Notes: generated by a model not told the origin, from the sequence alone. DNA of 64,000 nucleotides from Elioraea sp. (GCF_022842375.1 NZ_JALHPR010000008.1:62001-126000); one strand, 5' to 3'. Counted from the first letter of the stretch, positions 17,334 to 25,585 are shown. A program made the numbers and translations.

Positions 17334-18027
17334 CCAGCTCCGTCTTGATCGCATTCTCGAGCGCTGCCGGCGTTCGGATCATCATCGCGCTGCGGGTGCG
17401 CGTCACCACGCCGCGGCGGAGCAGGCGCCCGATCTCGCGCGAGACGGCTTCGCGTCGCGCGCCGATGCGCGACGCCAGGACGTGCTGAACCGGGGGTGGC
17501 GAGATGCTGCGGCTGCCATCCGAGGCCGGCGGCCCTGCGGCGCGAAGCAGCTCCGCATAGAGGCGGTGGCGGATGTCCAGGCTCGTCAGCTCGAGCATCC
17601 TGGTGTTGGCTTCTCGGATCCGCGCGGTCAGCACCTGCATCATCCGCCGCGACAAGGCGGGCGTTCCCGAGATGATGTCCATGAAGCTCGGCCCTGGAAG
17701 GCGGCAGATCTGGCTGCGATGCAGCGCTGTCACGCTCGCTGAACGCGGCGCGCCATCGATGGCGGCCATATCGCCGAAGAAGCCGCCCGCGGTCACGTCG
17801 TCAAGGATCAGCTCCCGTCCGCCCGGCGTCCGCACGGCGATCCGCACGCTTCCCGAGAGGACGAAAAACACGTCGTCCGACATGTCGTCGAAATCGAGGA
17901 TCAGGCGTCCTGCCTCAGCCCACAGCCAGAGCGCGCGAGCTTCGTACCCTCGCAGGAGCTCGGAAGGCAGGTTGTGGAATAAGGGGATGGTGGAAAGCTT
18001 GCCACTCATGCGTTCTCTCCGCAGCAC
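17326..18027 (-). CDS. Crp/Fnr family transcriptional regulator
   Basis: A 233-residue regulator with an N-terminal cyclic-nucleotide-binding-type beta barrel and a C-terminal winged helix. The phosphate-binding cassette reads GGFFGDMAAIDGAPRSASV: the arginine that contacts cyclic phosphate in CRP is kept and the glutamate is replaced by aspartate, so cAMP binding is plausible. No FNR-type cysteine cluster is visible. The recognition helix ARREAVSREIGRLL has the R-E-x3-R spacing of CRP. The start is ATG 18027 or ATG 18009. It is divergent from the binding-protein array, with a TGTG-N8-CACA palindrome 183 nt from its start. Confidence 0.9.
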   Translation of the reverse strand: MLRRERMSGKLSTIPLFHNLPSELLRGYEARALWLWAEAGRLILDFDDMSDDVFFVLSGSVRIAVRTPGGRELILDDVTAGGFFGDMAAIDGAPRSASVTALHRSQICRLPGPSFMDIISGTPALSRRMMQVLTARIREANTRMLELTSLDIRHRLYAELLRAAGPPASDGSRSISPPPVQHVLASRIGARREAVSREIGRLLRRGVVTRTRSAMMIRTPAALENAIKTELAD

Positions 18028-18394
18028 GGCACCTTGGACAGGAGGTCACGCCAGGCCTTCGCTGACGCGGGCCGCTCAGGGGCCGTCCTGATCGGCTGCT
18101 GCCACGTCAACGGGGGGTCGCGCCGCGCGCGGCCTCTTCCATGCACCCCGGCGCGATCTGCGGCATCAGCGTCTCCTGCAACACGTCGCCATGCGGGCGT
18201 GACCGCCTGTCAATGTGCTATTTCGCACATCACGGCCGCCGTCGCGACGGCAGGCTGTGGGTCTGGCATCCGTCCTCCCGCCGATAGGGCCAACCTCCAT
18301 GCAGGCTTGCTTCCCGGGTCGCGCTTGCATCTCAGCCCCGGATGCCCGGCACGGCCGGGATGTGCGCGCGAGGGACAGGCAGCAGGGCGGTCTG
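18028..18394. other. Divergent intergenic region between Crp-like gene and binding-protein array
   Basis: This 367-nt gap holds the CRP-like palindrome at 18213-18230. An in-frame ATG at 18215 could extend the first binding protein by 60 residues, but those residues show no signal-peptide character and would overlap the palindrome. No other gene is seen. Confidence 0.6.
18213..18230. promoter_or_regulatory. CRP-like operator (ATGTGC-N6-GCACAT)
   Basis: ATGTGC-TATTTC-GCACAT is a perfect 6-bp inverted repeat with a 6-nt spacer, equivalent to TGTG-N8-CACA, the core of sites bound by CRP-type proteins. It lies between the divergent Crp/Fnr-type gene and the binding-protein/kinase/cyclase operon. 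The match in half-site sequence and the RE-x3-R recognition helix of that regulator support autoregulation and control of the array (inference). Confidence 0.6.
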
Positions 18395-19360
18395 GTGCGC
18401 CGCCGGGTGGTACTGTCGGGCGCTTTCTCATTAGCGGCCGCGGATCGCGTGCGTGCACAGGGTCGTGTCCATCGCCTTTGCGTGCTGGCACCGGGGCGCT
18501 TCTCGATCGATGGCGTGCGGCGCTGGACGCTGCCCGAGCTTGCCCGGCTCGGCTTCATCGAGGGGCGGAACCTCGAGGTCCTTCTCCGCAGCACGGATGG
18601 CGATGCAGCGCCGCTGAGCAAGCTTGCCGCGGAGCTTGCCGCCGCGCGCTGCGATGCGGCGATCGCGGTGGCCAACCCGGTCGCGCACCTGCTGCGCGCG
18701 GCCGACCCGCGGCTGCGTGTGGTGATGGGGTTTGCCGGCAACGACCCGGTCGCCGATGGGTTGGCCGAGAGCCTCGCGCGGCCCGGCGGCATGGTCACGG
18801 GCATCGTCATGCTGGGCGAGGAGCTTGATGCGAAACGCCTGGAGTTCGCCCGCGACCTCGACCCTGCCGGCGGGCCGATCGGCTTTCTTGCTGGCGCGAC
18901 GCTGACGCCCGATCGGGTGGCCCGGATCCACGCGGAGGCTGCCGCAAACGGCATTGGCCTCGTGCTGGTCCGCGCCGGCGAGCCCGCGAGCTATCCCGCT
19001 GCCCTTGGCGCCTTGCGGGCGGCAGGCGTGCGCGTCATCGTCGTCGGCTCCTTCCCCGGCTTTGCCGGCAATGCCGGCCTACTTGCAGCCCAGGCGGCGG
19101 AGCACGGCCTGCCGCTGCTCTGCGATTGGCGGCACATGGCGGAAGCGGGCTGCGTAGTCAGCTATGGCGCGAGCAACGCCGAACTCCGCCGGCGCAACGC
19201 TGTGCAGGTGGCGCGCGTCCTCCGCGGCGAGCCTCCCGGCACCATCCCGATGGAGCGGCCGGAGCGTTTCGAGTTCATCCTCAACCTGCGTGCGGCGCGT
19301 GCCCTCGGCCTCGCGGTGCCAAATGCCATCCTGGCCAGGGCCGATGAGGTGATCGAATGA
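18395..19360 (+). CDS. ABC-type substrate-binding protein (ABC_sub_bind family), array copy 1
   Basis: A 321-residue periplasmic binding protein of the ABC_sub_bind family (COG2984-like, two Rossmann-like lobes). GTG 18395 gives a short twin-arginine-like signal sequence, MRRRVVLSGAFSLAAADRVR then AQG, matching the length and N-terminus of the neighbouring copies. Family landmarks are LARLGFIEGRNLEVLLRSTDG, SLARPGGMVTGIVML, VVSYGASNAELRRRNAVQVA, a proline-rich PPGTIPMERPERFEFILNLR and the terminal ARADEVIE. It is the first of eight tandem relatives and is preceded by the CRP-like site. No permease or ATPase gene accompanies the array. Confidence 0.9.
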   Translation: MRRRVVLSGAFSLAAADRVRAQGRVHRLCVLAPGRFSIDGVRRWTLPELARLGFIEGRNLEVLLRSTDGDAAPLSKLAAELAAARCDAAIAVANPVAHLLRAADPRLRVVMGFAGNDPVADGLAESLARPGGMVTGIVMLGEELDAKRLEFARDLDPAGGPIGFLAGATLTPDRVARIHAEAAANGIGLVLVRAGEPASYPAALGALRAAGVRVIVVGSFPGFAGNAGLLAAQAAEHGLPLLCDWRHMAEAGCVVSYGASNAELRRRNAVQVARVLRGEPPGTIPMERPERFEFILNLRAARALGLAVPNAILARADEVIE

Positions 19361-19370
19361 CGGTGATCGC

Positions 19371-19674
19371 ATGATCGCACGCCGGTCGCTGCGGCCGCTC
19401 GCGGCGCTGCCGATCGCGGGCAGGGTGCGTGCGCAGGCGCCGTCCGGGCGGAAGCGCCGCATCGGGGTGATCGTCTGGAGCGCCGAGGGTGACCCGGACG
19501 CGCTGCGCCGTGCCGCCGCGCTGCGCGAGGGGCCTGCGTGGCGAGAGCCCGGGCGAACTGCCGGTACAACTGCCGACGCGGTTCGAGTTCTTCATCAACC
19601 GCCCCTCCGCCCGTGCGCTCGGGCGGGAGTTCCCGCCGATGCTGCTCGCCCGGGCCGACGAGGTGCTCGAATGA
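19371..19674 (+). pseudogene. Collapsed copy of the array binding protein (copy 2)
   Basis: This remnant keeps the two ends of an array gene and lacks the middle. The first frame gives a signal sequence and first strand, MIARRSLRPLAALPIAGRVR then [15 protein letters not shown]. Near position 19530 the coding sense passes to another frame that supplies the usual C-terminus ([19 protein letters not shown] ... [10 protein letters not shown]), ending at 19674. About 215 residues are missing and a frameshift separates the halves, so no functional binding protein can be made. Its 3' 35 bp matches that of copy 3 with one difference, which points to unequal recombination as the cause. Confidence 0.82.
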
Positions 19675-19675
19675 T
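19641..19675 (+). repeat. 35-bp direct repeat at the 3' end of array copy 2
   Basis: This segment, GCTGCTCGCCCGGGC through GAATGAT, recurs at 20608-20642 with a single base change. Looser versions (GCCGACGAGGTG-T/A-TCGAATGA) end the other array genes. The repeat encodes [10 protein letters not shown] plus the stop and overlaps or abuts the next start. Confidence 0.85.
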
Positions 19676-19684
19676 GGTGATGAC

Positions 19685-20641
19685 ATGATCGGCCGCCGCG
19701 GCGTTCTCGCCCTGCCGTTGCTCGCGGCTCCGGCGCTGGCGCAGGGTCAGGTGCGGATCGGCTGGGTCTCGGTCTTTCCCCTGCGCCAGGTCTCGGCCTA
19801 TCTCGATGCATTCCGCGAGGGCCTGGCTGCGCTCGGCTATGTCGAAGGGCGAAATCTCGTTCTCGATGCGGTCTCGGCCGAGGGCGACGCCTCCCGCCTG
19901 CCCGAGGTGCTGGACAGCCTGCTGCGTCGGCGGCCGGCGGTGATCGTCGCCCAAGGAGCGGCAATCTTCGCCGCCGAACGCGTCCGGACCGTGCCGGTGG
20001 TGTTCGGGTTCAGCGGCGATCCGGTGCTCGCCGGGCTCACCGACAGTCTTGCGCGGCCGAGCCGCAACCTCACGGGCATGACTTTCATGGCGGTGGACCT
20101 GAACGAGAAGCGGCTCGACCTGTTGCGCGAGCTGCTGCCCGCCTCGCGCCGGGTCGTGTTGACCGGCGACCCTGTGCATCCCGGCGCGGAGCTTGAGGTC
20201 GCAGCGTCCCGCGCCATGGCGGAGCGGCTTGGGATAGCCGCGCGGTGGGTGCCAACGGCGAGCCGCGCAATGGTGCGCGAGCTGCTCGCCGAACTGGAGA
20301 TCAACCCGCCCGACGCGCTCGTAGTGCTGCCGGACAGCGTGATGCTGCAAAGCCGCAGCGATGTGGCCGCGTTCGGGGTCGCACGTCGCACGCCCACCAT
20401 GTCAGGCTGGCGGATCTTCGCCGAGAGTGGCGGGCTGGTGAGCTATGGGCCGCATCTCGAGACGAGTTTTCAGCGCCTTGCTCACTATGCGGTACGCCTG
20501 CTGGCGGGCGCTCGCCCAGCCGAGCTCCCGGTGGAGCGGCCGACGCGTTTCGAACTCGTGCTGAACCGCCGGACGGCCGAGGCTATCCGGCTGGACCTGC
20601 CGTTGGCGCTGCTCGCCCGGGCGGACGAGGTGCTCGAATGA
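19685..20641 (+). CDS. ABC-type substrate-binding protein (ABC_sub_bind family), array copy 3
   Basis: A 318-residue predicted exported binding protein. Signal sequence MIGRRGVLALPLLAAPALA is followed by the mature start QGQVRIGWVSVFPLRQ. Conserved segments are LAALGYVEGRNLVLDAVSAEG, VPVVFGFSGDPVLAGL, LARPSRNLTGMTFMAVDLNE, GLVSYGPHLETSFQRLAHYA and ELPVERPTRFELVLNRR, ending [10 protein letters not shown]. The start follows the collapsed copy by 10 nt; the stop overlaps the next start (ATGA). Divergence in the ligand-facing loops compared with the other copies suggests a different ligand, but none can be named. Confidence 0.92.
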   Translation: MIGRRGVLALPLLAAPALAQGQVRIGWVSVFPLRQVSAYLDAFREGLAALGYVEGRNLVLDAVSAEGDASRLPEVLDSLLRRRPAVIVAQGAAIFAAERVRTVPVVFGFSGDPVLAGLTDSLARPSRNLTGMTFMAVDLNEKRLDLLRELLPASRRVVLTGDPVHPGAELEVAASRAMAERLGIAARWVPTASRAMVRELLAELEINPPDALVVLPDSVMLQSRSDVAAFGVARRTPTMSGWRIFAESGGLVSYGPHLETSFQRLAHYAVRLLAGARPAELPVERPTRFELVLNRRTAEAIRLDLPLALLARADEVLE

Positions 20642-20642
20642 T
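20608..20642 (+). repeat. 35-bp direct repeat at the 3' end of array copy 3
   Basis: Matches 19641-19675 at 34 of 35 positions. It spans the last codons and stop of copy 3 and the ATG of copy 4. Confidence 0.85.
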
Positions 20643-21612
20643 CACTCGCCGTGCCCTGCTGCTGTTCGCCCTTGCCCCCACCGTCGCCCGTTCCCAGCCG
20701 CGACGGCTGCCGGTGGTTGCTTTCGTCGGCTTCGCCTCCGCTGAGGGCGACAGGCTGACCGTCGAATCCTTTCGCGACGGCATGCGTGCGCAGGGCGAGA
20801 TCGAGGGACAGACGTGGCGTTTCGTGCATCGCCATGCCGGCGGTGATGCGGCGCGCGGGGCCGCCATCATCCGCGACCTCGCGGCCCTGCCGGTGGACGT
20901 GTTCGTCGTACCTGGCCCCGCTGCCGCCCGCGCGGTGCGGCGCGCGACGACGATTCCGCTTGTCGCTGTTGGCCTGCCGCCCGTCGTAAGCGACCCGGAG
21001 TTGTTCGCGTCCCTCTCCCACCCCGGCGGCTCCGTGACGGGGTTTGCGAGTTTCGGCGAGGAGATGTCGGCCAAGCGTATCGAATTGCTGCGCGAGGCGA
21101 TCCCGGGCCTCGCCGTGATCGGCGTGATGCACAACGCAAGCGACCCGACATTCGACGCCTGGGGAAGGCTCACCGAGGCGTCGGCGACCGCGCAGGGGCT
21201 GCGCGCGCTCCGCGTGCCGATCGCCGCGCGCGACCCGGTTTTACTTGCAGAGCGGATGCGCGGCCTCCGTGCGGCCGGTGGCACCGCGCTCGTGGTCGTG
21301 CGCGACTTCCTGACGAGCTCGCTGATTGCCGAGATCGTCGCCGCGGCGGAAGCGGAGGGCATCGCGGTGATCGGCGACCAGGCCCGCTTTGCCGAGGCCG
21401 GTGCCCTGCTCAGCTTCGGCGCCAGCCTGCCCGACCTGTTCCGCCGTGCTGCCCTCTACGTCACGCGCATCCTGCATGGCGAAAAGCCGGGGAACCTGCC
21501 AGTGCAGCTGCCGACCAAGGTCGAGTTCGTCGTGAACCTCCGCTCGGCAAGCGCGCTTGGCATCGCCGTTCCCCGTGCCATCCTCGCGCGCGCCGACGAG
21601 GTGATCGAATGA
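20638..21612 (+). CDS. ABC-type substrate-binding protein (ABC_sub_bind family), array copy 4
   Basis: A 324-residue exported binding protein homologue. ATG 20638 overlaps the stop of copy 3 as ATGA. Signal sequence MITRRALLLFALAPTVARSQ has the RR pair at residues 4-5 seen through the array. Landmarks are FVGFASAEGDRLTVESFRDG, SLSHPGGSVTGFASFGEEM, SAKRIELLREAIPGLAVIGV, GALLSFGASLPDLFRRAALY, NLPVQLPTKVEFVVNLR and the end ARADEVIE. It lacks the usual EGRNL segment in exact form (EGQTWRFVHRHAGG instead), so its binding cleft probably differs. Confidence 0.92.
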   Translation: MITRRALLLFALAPTVARSQPRRLPVVAFVGFASAEGDRLTVESFRDGMRAQGEIEGQTWRFVHRHAGGDAARGAAIIRDLAALPVDVFVVPGPAAARAVRRATTIPLVAVGLPPVVSDPELFASLSHPGGSVTGFASFGEEMSAKRIELLREAIPGLAVIGVMHNASDPTFDAWGRLTEASATAQGLRALRVPIAARDPVLLAERMRGLRAAGGTALVVVRDFLTSSLIAEIVAAAEAEGIAVIGDQARFAEAGALLSFGASLPDLFRRAALYVTRILHGEKPGNLPVQLPTKVEFVVNLRSASALGIAVPRAILARADEVIE

Positions 21613-21622
21613 GGCCAGCCCC

Positions 21623-22573
21623 GTGATCGCGCGCCGCTCCGTCCTGGCCCTTCCGGCGCTGGCATACGCGCCCGCCGCCGCAGCGGCACCGCGCCGCCTC
21701 GGTGCGCTGCTGTTGACTGGCCGGGCGGACGTGCTGCTGCGCACCCACCTGCTGCCGGAGCTCGCGCGGCGGGGCTGGCGGGAGGGGGCAAACCTGACGC
21801 TCGATGCCCACGTCGCCGCTGCGCCCGACCAGCCTCGCGCCGCGGCGGCTCTGGTGGCGACCGCACCCGACATCATCGTCGCCGTAGGCGCGCCCGCCGT
21901 TCGCGCGGCACGGGCGGCGACCGACGCGATTCCGATCGTGATGCACGGCGCCGATGCCCGCCTGCTCGCCGGCACCTCCATGGCGCGGCCAGGCGGCAAC
22001 GCCACGGGCGTCGTGGCCAACACGCCGGAGGCGGAAGGCAAGCGGCTCGAGATGGTGGCCGAGCTCACCCCGCCCGGCACCCCCGTCGCGGCGCTGTTCC
22101 ACAGCGGCACCGACCAGCTGTCGCCACGCCTTGCCGCGATGGAGGCCGCCGCTCGGCAGGCGGGCCGTGCTTTCGTCGCGCAGCAGTGGGAAGGGACGGA
22201 GGGCGCTGCACCTGCCCTCGCCTCGCTTGCCGCGCAGGGTGTCCGCGGCGTGGCCCTCGGCGGCACACCGGAATCGCTCCGCGATGCGCGCCGGATCGCT
22301 GCCGCTGCACGGGCGATGCGGCTCGCCACGATCGGCCAATGGCGAAGCATGGTCGACGAAGGCTGCACCGCGAGCCATGGCCCGGACTTCCACGCGCTCT
22401 ATGCCCGCGTGGCGCATTTCGTGGCACTGATCCTCCGTGGCACGCAGCCGGGCGAACTGCCTATCGAGGCACCGATGCGGGTCGAGACGGTGATCGATCT
22501 CCGCGCCGCCGCCGCCCTCGGCCTCGCCGTTCCCGTTGCCCTCCTCGCCCGCGCCGACGAGGTGATCGAATGA
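21623..22573 (+). CDS. ABC-type substrate-binding protein (ABC_sub_bind family), array copy 5
   Basis: A 316-residue exported binding protein starting at GTG 21623, 10 nt after copy 4, with AGGCCAG just upstream. The signal sequence is MIARRSVLALPALAYAPAAA, identical to the collapsed copy over its first six residues. The family core is visible: RRGWREGANLTLDAHVA, DIIVAVGAPAVRAARAATDA, SMARPGGNATGVVANTPEAE, SHGPDFHALYARVAHFVALI and ELPIEAPMRVETVIDLR, ending [10 protein letters not shown]. No transport partner is adjacent. A 41-nt gap, the largest between intact array genes, separates it from copy 6. Confidence 0.92.
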   Translation: MIARRSVLALPALAYAPAAAAAPRRLGALLLTGRADVLLRTHLLPELARRGWREGANLTLDAHVAAAPDQPRAAAALVATAPDIIVAVGAPAVRAARAATDAIPIVMHGADARLLAGTSMARPGGNATGVVANTPEAEGKRLEMVAELTPPGTPVAALFHSGTDQLSPRLAAMEAAARQAGRAFVAQQWEGTEGAAPALASLAAQGVRGVALGGTPESLRDARRIAAAARAMRLATIGQWRSMVDEGCTASHGPDFHALYARVAHFVALILRGTQPGELPIEAPMRVETVIDLRAAAALGLAVPVALLARADEVIE

Positions 22574-22614
22574 GGCCCATCCCCCCACCGCGCGGCCATG
22601 GCAGGAGCGTACCA

Positions 22615-23655
22615 ATGTCCGACCGGCCCATCGAGGGGGGCATCGTGGCCGATGATGCCGCGGAAGCGCCCGGGACGCAGCGCAGCTTGGGACGGCGCGC
22701 CGTCGTCGCGGCCACGCTCGCCTCGCCGCTGGTGTGCCGCGTCGCGCTGGCACAGCCAGGACGGCCGCTGAGGATCGGGTATATCGTCAACGGACCGGAA
22801 CGGACGATCTTCGAGGAGAAGTTCGAGCTCGGCATGAAGGAAAACGGCTACGTGGTCGGCCGCAACCTCATGATCGACTATCGCCACCAGCTCCGCCCCG
22901 ACCATGACCTGTCCGACGTGATGCGCGGCCTCGTTGCCGCGCGGGTGGACGCGATCGTCGCCTCCACGCGCGGCGGCGTTCTCGCCGCGAAGGCGGCGAC
23001 GACGACTATCCCGATCGTATTCGGTGCGACGCGCGATGCCATCCAGGACGGGCTGGTGCAGAGCCTGGCGCGGCCTGAGGCGAACGTCACCGGGCAGTCC
23101 TTCCACGCGGGCGAGCTTTCAGCCAAGCGCGTGCAGCTCATGCGCGACGCGTTCCCGCACGAGCAGAAATTCGGTGCCATCTTCAACATCTACTACCCAT
23201 CGCAGATCCAGATCGACGAGGCGTCGCGCGCCCAGGCGCAGCTCGGCATCGATCTCGTCTTCCGGGGCATCGCCGTTCCCGAGGGGCTGGACGAGGCGTT
23301 CGGCGCGCTCAGGCGCGAGGGCGTTGCCGCGCTGTTCGTCGTGTCCGATGTCTCGACCATCTCGAACCGCCTCACGCTCGGCGAGGTCGCGATCCGGCAC
23401 CGCATGCCGCTGATGCTGTCGAACCGCCGCTACCTTACCGGTGGCGGGCTCATGAGCTACGGGCCCGACATCAGCGACGGGTTCCGCCGCGCGGCACGGC
23501 AGGTGGTGCGGGCAGCGACGGGAACGCCGATCAGCCACATCCCCGTCGAGAACCCGACGCATTTCGAGCTCGTGATCGACCTCCGTGCGGCCAGGGCGCT
23601 CGGCGTCGAGATCGATCGGTCCGTTCTCGACCGTGCCGACGAGGTGATCGAATGA
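22615..23655 (+). CDS. ABC-type substrate-binding protein (ABC_sub_bind family), array copy 6
   Basis: A 346-residue binding protein, the longest in the array. An N-terminal extension of about 28 residues (MSDRPIEGGIVADDAAEAPG) precedes the signal core LGRRAVVAATLASPLVCRVA and the likely cleavage region ALAQP. CAGGAGC lies 8-12 nt before ATG 22615. Landmarks are MKENGYVVGRNLMIDYRHQL, TTIPIVFGATRDAIQDGLVQ, LARPEANVTGQSFHAGELSA, GGLMSYGPDISDGFRRAARQ and HIPVENPTHFELVIDLR, ending DRADEVIE. The stop overlaps copy 7 (ATGA). The extension and independent ribosome-binding site hint at separate translation control within the operon. Confidence 0.92.
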   Translation: MSDRPIEGGIVADDAAEAPGTQRSLGRRAVVAATLASPLVCRVALAQPGRPLRIGYIVNGPERTIFEEKFELGMKENGYVVGRNLMIDYRHQLRPDHDLSDVMRGLVAARVDAIVASTRGGVLAAKAATTTIPIVFGATRDAIQDGLVQSLARPEANVTGQSFHAGELSAKRVQLMRDAFPHEQKFGAIFNIYYPSQIQIDEASRAQAQLGIDLVFRGIAVPEGLDEAFGALRREGVAALFVVSDVSTISNRLTLGEVAIRHRMPLMLSNRRYLTGGGLMSYGPDISDGFRRAARQVVRAATGTPISHIPVENPTHFELVIDLRAARALGVEIDRSVLDRADEVIE

Positions 23656-24626
23656 TCCCGCGCCGCACGATGCTCGGCGGCAGCCTCACCGCCACCGCAC
23701 TCACGCGACCTGCCCACGCCCGGCCCGTTCCCTTGCGAATCGGGTGGCTGACGATGCAGCGGCCCGCGTCGCTCGCACCCTTCATCCCGGCGCTGCGCGC
23801 GGGGCTTGCCGAGCGGAACCTGGTCGAGGGGCGCGACCTCATCCTTGATTTTCGCTTCGGCAACGATGATCGGGCGCGCGTGCCGGCATTGCTTGATGAG
23901 CTGATGCGCGTTCCGGTGCGGCTCCTGCTCGTGCAGGGTGCTGCGGCGGCACCTGTGATCCGCGCGCGGCCGCCCGTACCGGTGGTGTTCGTGATGAGCA
24001 GCGATCCGGTCGCGGCCGGTCTGGCGGACAGTCTCTCCCGTCCGCCGGCTGGCGTCACCGGCATCACTTTCCTGTCCGCTGCGCTGAACGGCAAGCGTGT
24101 CGAGCTGCTGCACGAGCTGCGTCCTGGCCTCCAGCGTCTCGCCGTGCTCAGCAACCCTGGCCATCCCGGCGAAGCGCTGGAGCGTGCCGAGGCGGAGGCG
24201 GCGGCGCGCCGGCATGGCATGGCGGCACGTTTCCATCACGTACAGAATGAGGCAGAGCTCGATGCTGCCTTCGCGGTCATGGCCGCCGACGATGCCGAGG
24301 GGATGGTGGTGTTCGCTGATGGGTTCGCGCTGCAGAACCGCACGGCAATCGCTGCCTTCGCGACGGCGCGGCGCATCCCGCTGATCTCCGGCTGGCGTGC
24401 CTTCGCCGAGGCGGGCGCGCTCGTCAGCTATGGCCCACGGCTCGAGGACGCCTACCGGCGCCTTGCCCATTTCGTCGCCCGCATCCTGCGCGGTGCGCGG
24501 CCGGAGGATATGCCGATCGAGCAGCCGCGCGTGTTCGAGCTCGTGGTGAACCAGCGGAGCGCCGAGGTCATCGGGATCGAAATTTCGACAGCCCTGCTCG
24601 CCCGCGCAGACCTGGTGCTGGAATGA
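23652..24626 (+). CDS. ABC-type substrate-binding protein (ABC_sub_bind family), array copy 7
   Basis: A 324-residue exported binding protein. ATG 23652 overlaps the stop of copy 6. Signal sequence MIPRRTMLGGSLTATALTRP ends near AHARP. Family segments are LAERNLVEGRDLILDFRFGN, VPVVFVMSSDPVAAGLADSL, SRPPAGVTGITFLSAALNGK, ALVSYGPRLEDAYRRLAHFV and DMPIEQPRVFELVVNQR. The terminal motif has drifted to LLARADLVLE. It is closest in wording to copy 3 (RLAHF/HY, DPVLAGL/DPVAAGL), consistent with a duplication pair. The stop overlaps copy 8 (ATGA). Confidence 0.92.
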   Translation: MIPRRTMLGGSLTATALTRPAHARPVPLRIGWLTMQRPASLAPFIPALRAGLAERNLVEGRDLILDFRFGNDDRARVPALLDELMRVPVRLLLVQGAAAAPVIRARPPVPVVFVMSSDPVAAGLADSLSRPPAGVTGITFLSAALNGKRVELLHELRPGLQRLAVLSNPGHPGEALERAEAEAAARRHGMAARFHHVQNEAELDAAFAVMAADDAEGMVVFADGFALQNRTAIAAFATARRIPLISGWRAFAEAGALVSYGPRLEDAYRRLAHFVARILRGARPEDMPIEQPRVFELVVNQRSAEVIGIEISTALLARADLVLE

Positions 24627-25585
24627 CACCGCGGCGCACCGCCCTCGCGCTGCCGCTGGCGTGGCTTGCGCGACCGGCCCGCGCACAGTTGCGGCGGCCG
24701 CCGCGGGTGGGGTACCTCCACTCCGTCAGCATCGGTCCTGCCAACAATGCGACGCGGCTGATCGTCGGCGCGCTCAAGGCGCGCGGCCTCGTCGAGGGAC
24801 AGACGATCTTCCTGCGCGCCGGACGAGGCGAACCCGCAATCCTCGCGCGCGTGCTCGATGAACTCGTGGCGATCGATCCCGATGTGCTCGTCGCCGTCGG
24901 CGCGCCAGCCGTGCTTGCCGCGGCACAGCACGTGCGTCGCCTGCCTGTGGTCGGCGTCGACCTCGAGACGGATCCTGTCGCGGCCGGGCTGGCCACCTCC
25001 GTTGCGAGGCCAGGCGGGCACGTCACGGGGCTGTTTCTCGATCAGCCCTCGATGGCAGCGAAGTGGCTCGACCTGCTGCTCGAACTCGCGCCCACCGTAC
25101 GGCACGTGGTGTTCATCTGGGACGCGATGACGGGGCCGCACCAGCTGCACGCCGCGACCGCGCAGGCCATGCGGCGGCGTCTGACGAGCGACGTCGTGAA
25201 CCCTTTCGACCCAGATGCCCTGCCGTCGGCACTTGCGACCCGCACGCCGGGCACCACGGGTGTTGTGATGCTGACGGCGCCCGGCATCACCGAGCACCTG
25301 CCGCGCATCGGCGTATCCCTCCGCGCCGCGCGGGTTCCGGGCGTGACCTTCCTTCCCAATTTCGTGGGCCATGGCTTCGCGATGGGCTACGGCATCGACC
25401 AGGCGCACTACTATGCCCGCGCCGCGGCGATCGTCGACCGCATCCTCGATGGCGATGACCCGGGCGCCATTCCGATCGAGCGGCCGACGCGCTTCCGCTT
25501 CGCCATCGACGTCCGCATCACCGATGCGCTCGGCCTCGTCGTCCCCAACACGCTTCTCGCGCAGGCCGACGAGGTGCTGGAGTGA
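24623..25585 (+). CDS. ABC-type substrate-binding protein (ABC_sub_bind family), array copy 8
   Basis: A 320-residue exported binding protein, the last of the array. The signal sequence is MTPRRTALALPLAWLARPAR then AQL. Conserved parts are LKARGLVEGQTIFLRAGRGE, DVLVAVGAPAVLAAAQHVRR, SVARPGGHVTGLFLDQPSMA and AIPIERPTRFRFAIDVR, ending LLAQADEVLE. The usual VSYG segment is replaced by FAMGYGIDQAHYYARAAAIV, so it is one of the more diverged copies. Its stop overlaps the GTG of the histidine kinase gene (GTGA), which directly links the binding-protein array to a signalling gene rather than to a permease. Confidence 0.92.
   Translation: MTPRRTALALPLAWLARPARAQLRRPPRVGYLHSVSIGPANNATRLIVGALKARGLVEGQTIFLRAGRGEPAILARVLDELVAIDPDVLVAVGAPAVLAAAQHVRRLPVVGVDLETDPVAAGLATSVARPGGHVTGLFLDQPSMAAKWLDLLLELAPTVRHVVFIWDAMTGPHQLHAATAQAMRRRLTSDVVNPFDPDALPSALATRTPGTTGVVMLTAPGITEHLPRIGVSLRAARVPGVTFLPNFVGHGFAMGYGIDQAHYYARAAAIVDRILDGDDPGAIPIERPTRFRFAIDVRITDALGLVVPNTLLAQADEVLE

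Noticed and set aside
18215-18394. Longer start for array copy 1
   Set aside because: The added 60 residues are not signal-peptide-like, overlap the CRP-like palindrome and make the protein longer than its paralogues.
19360-19390. Inverted repeat around GTGATCGCATGATCGCAC
   Set aside because: It is a short direct repeat of GATCGCA rather than a palindrome and covers the junction of array copies 1 and 2; better explained by coding sequence.
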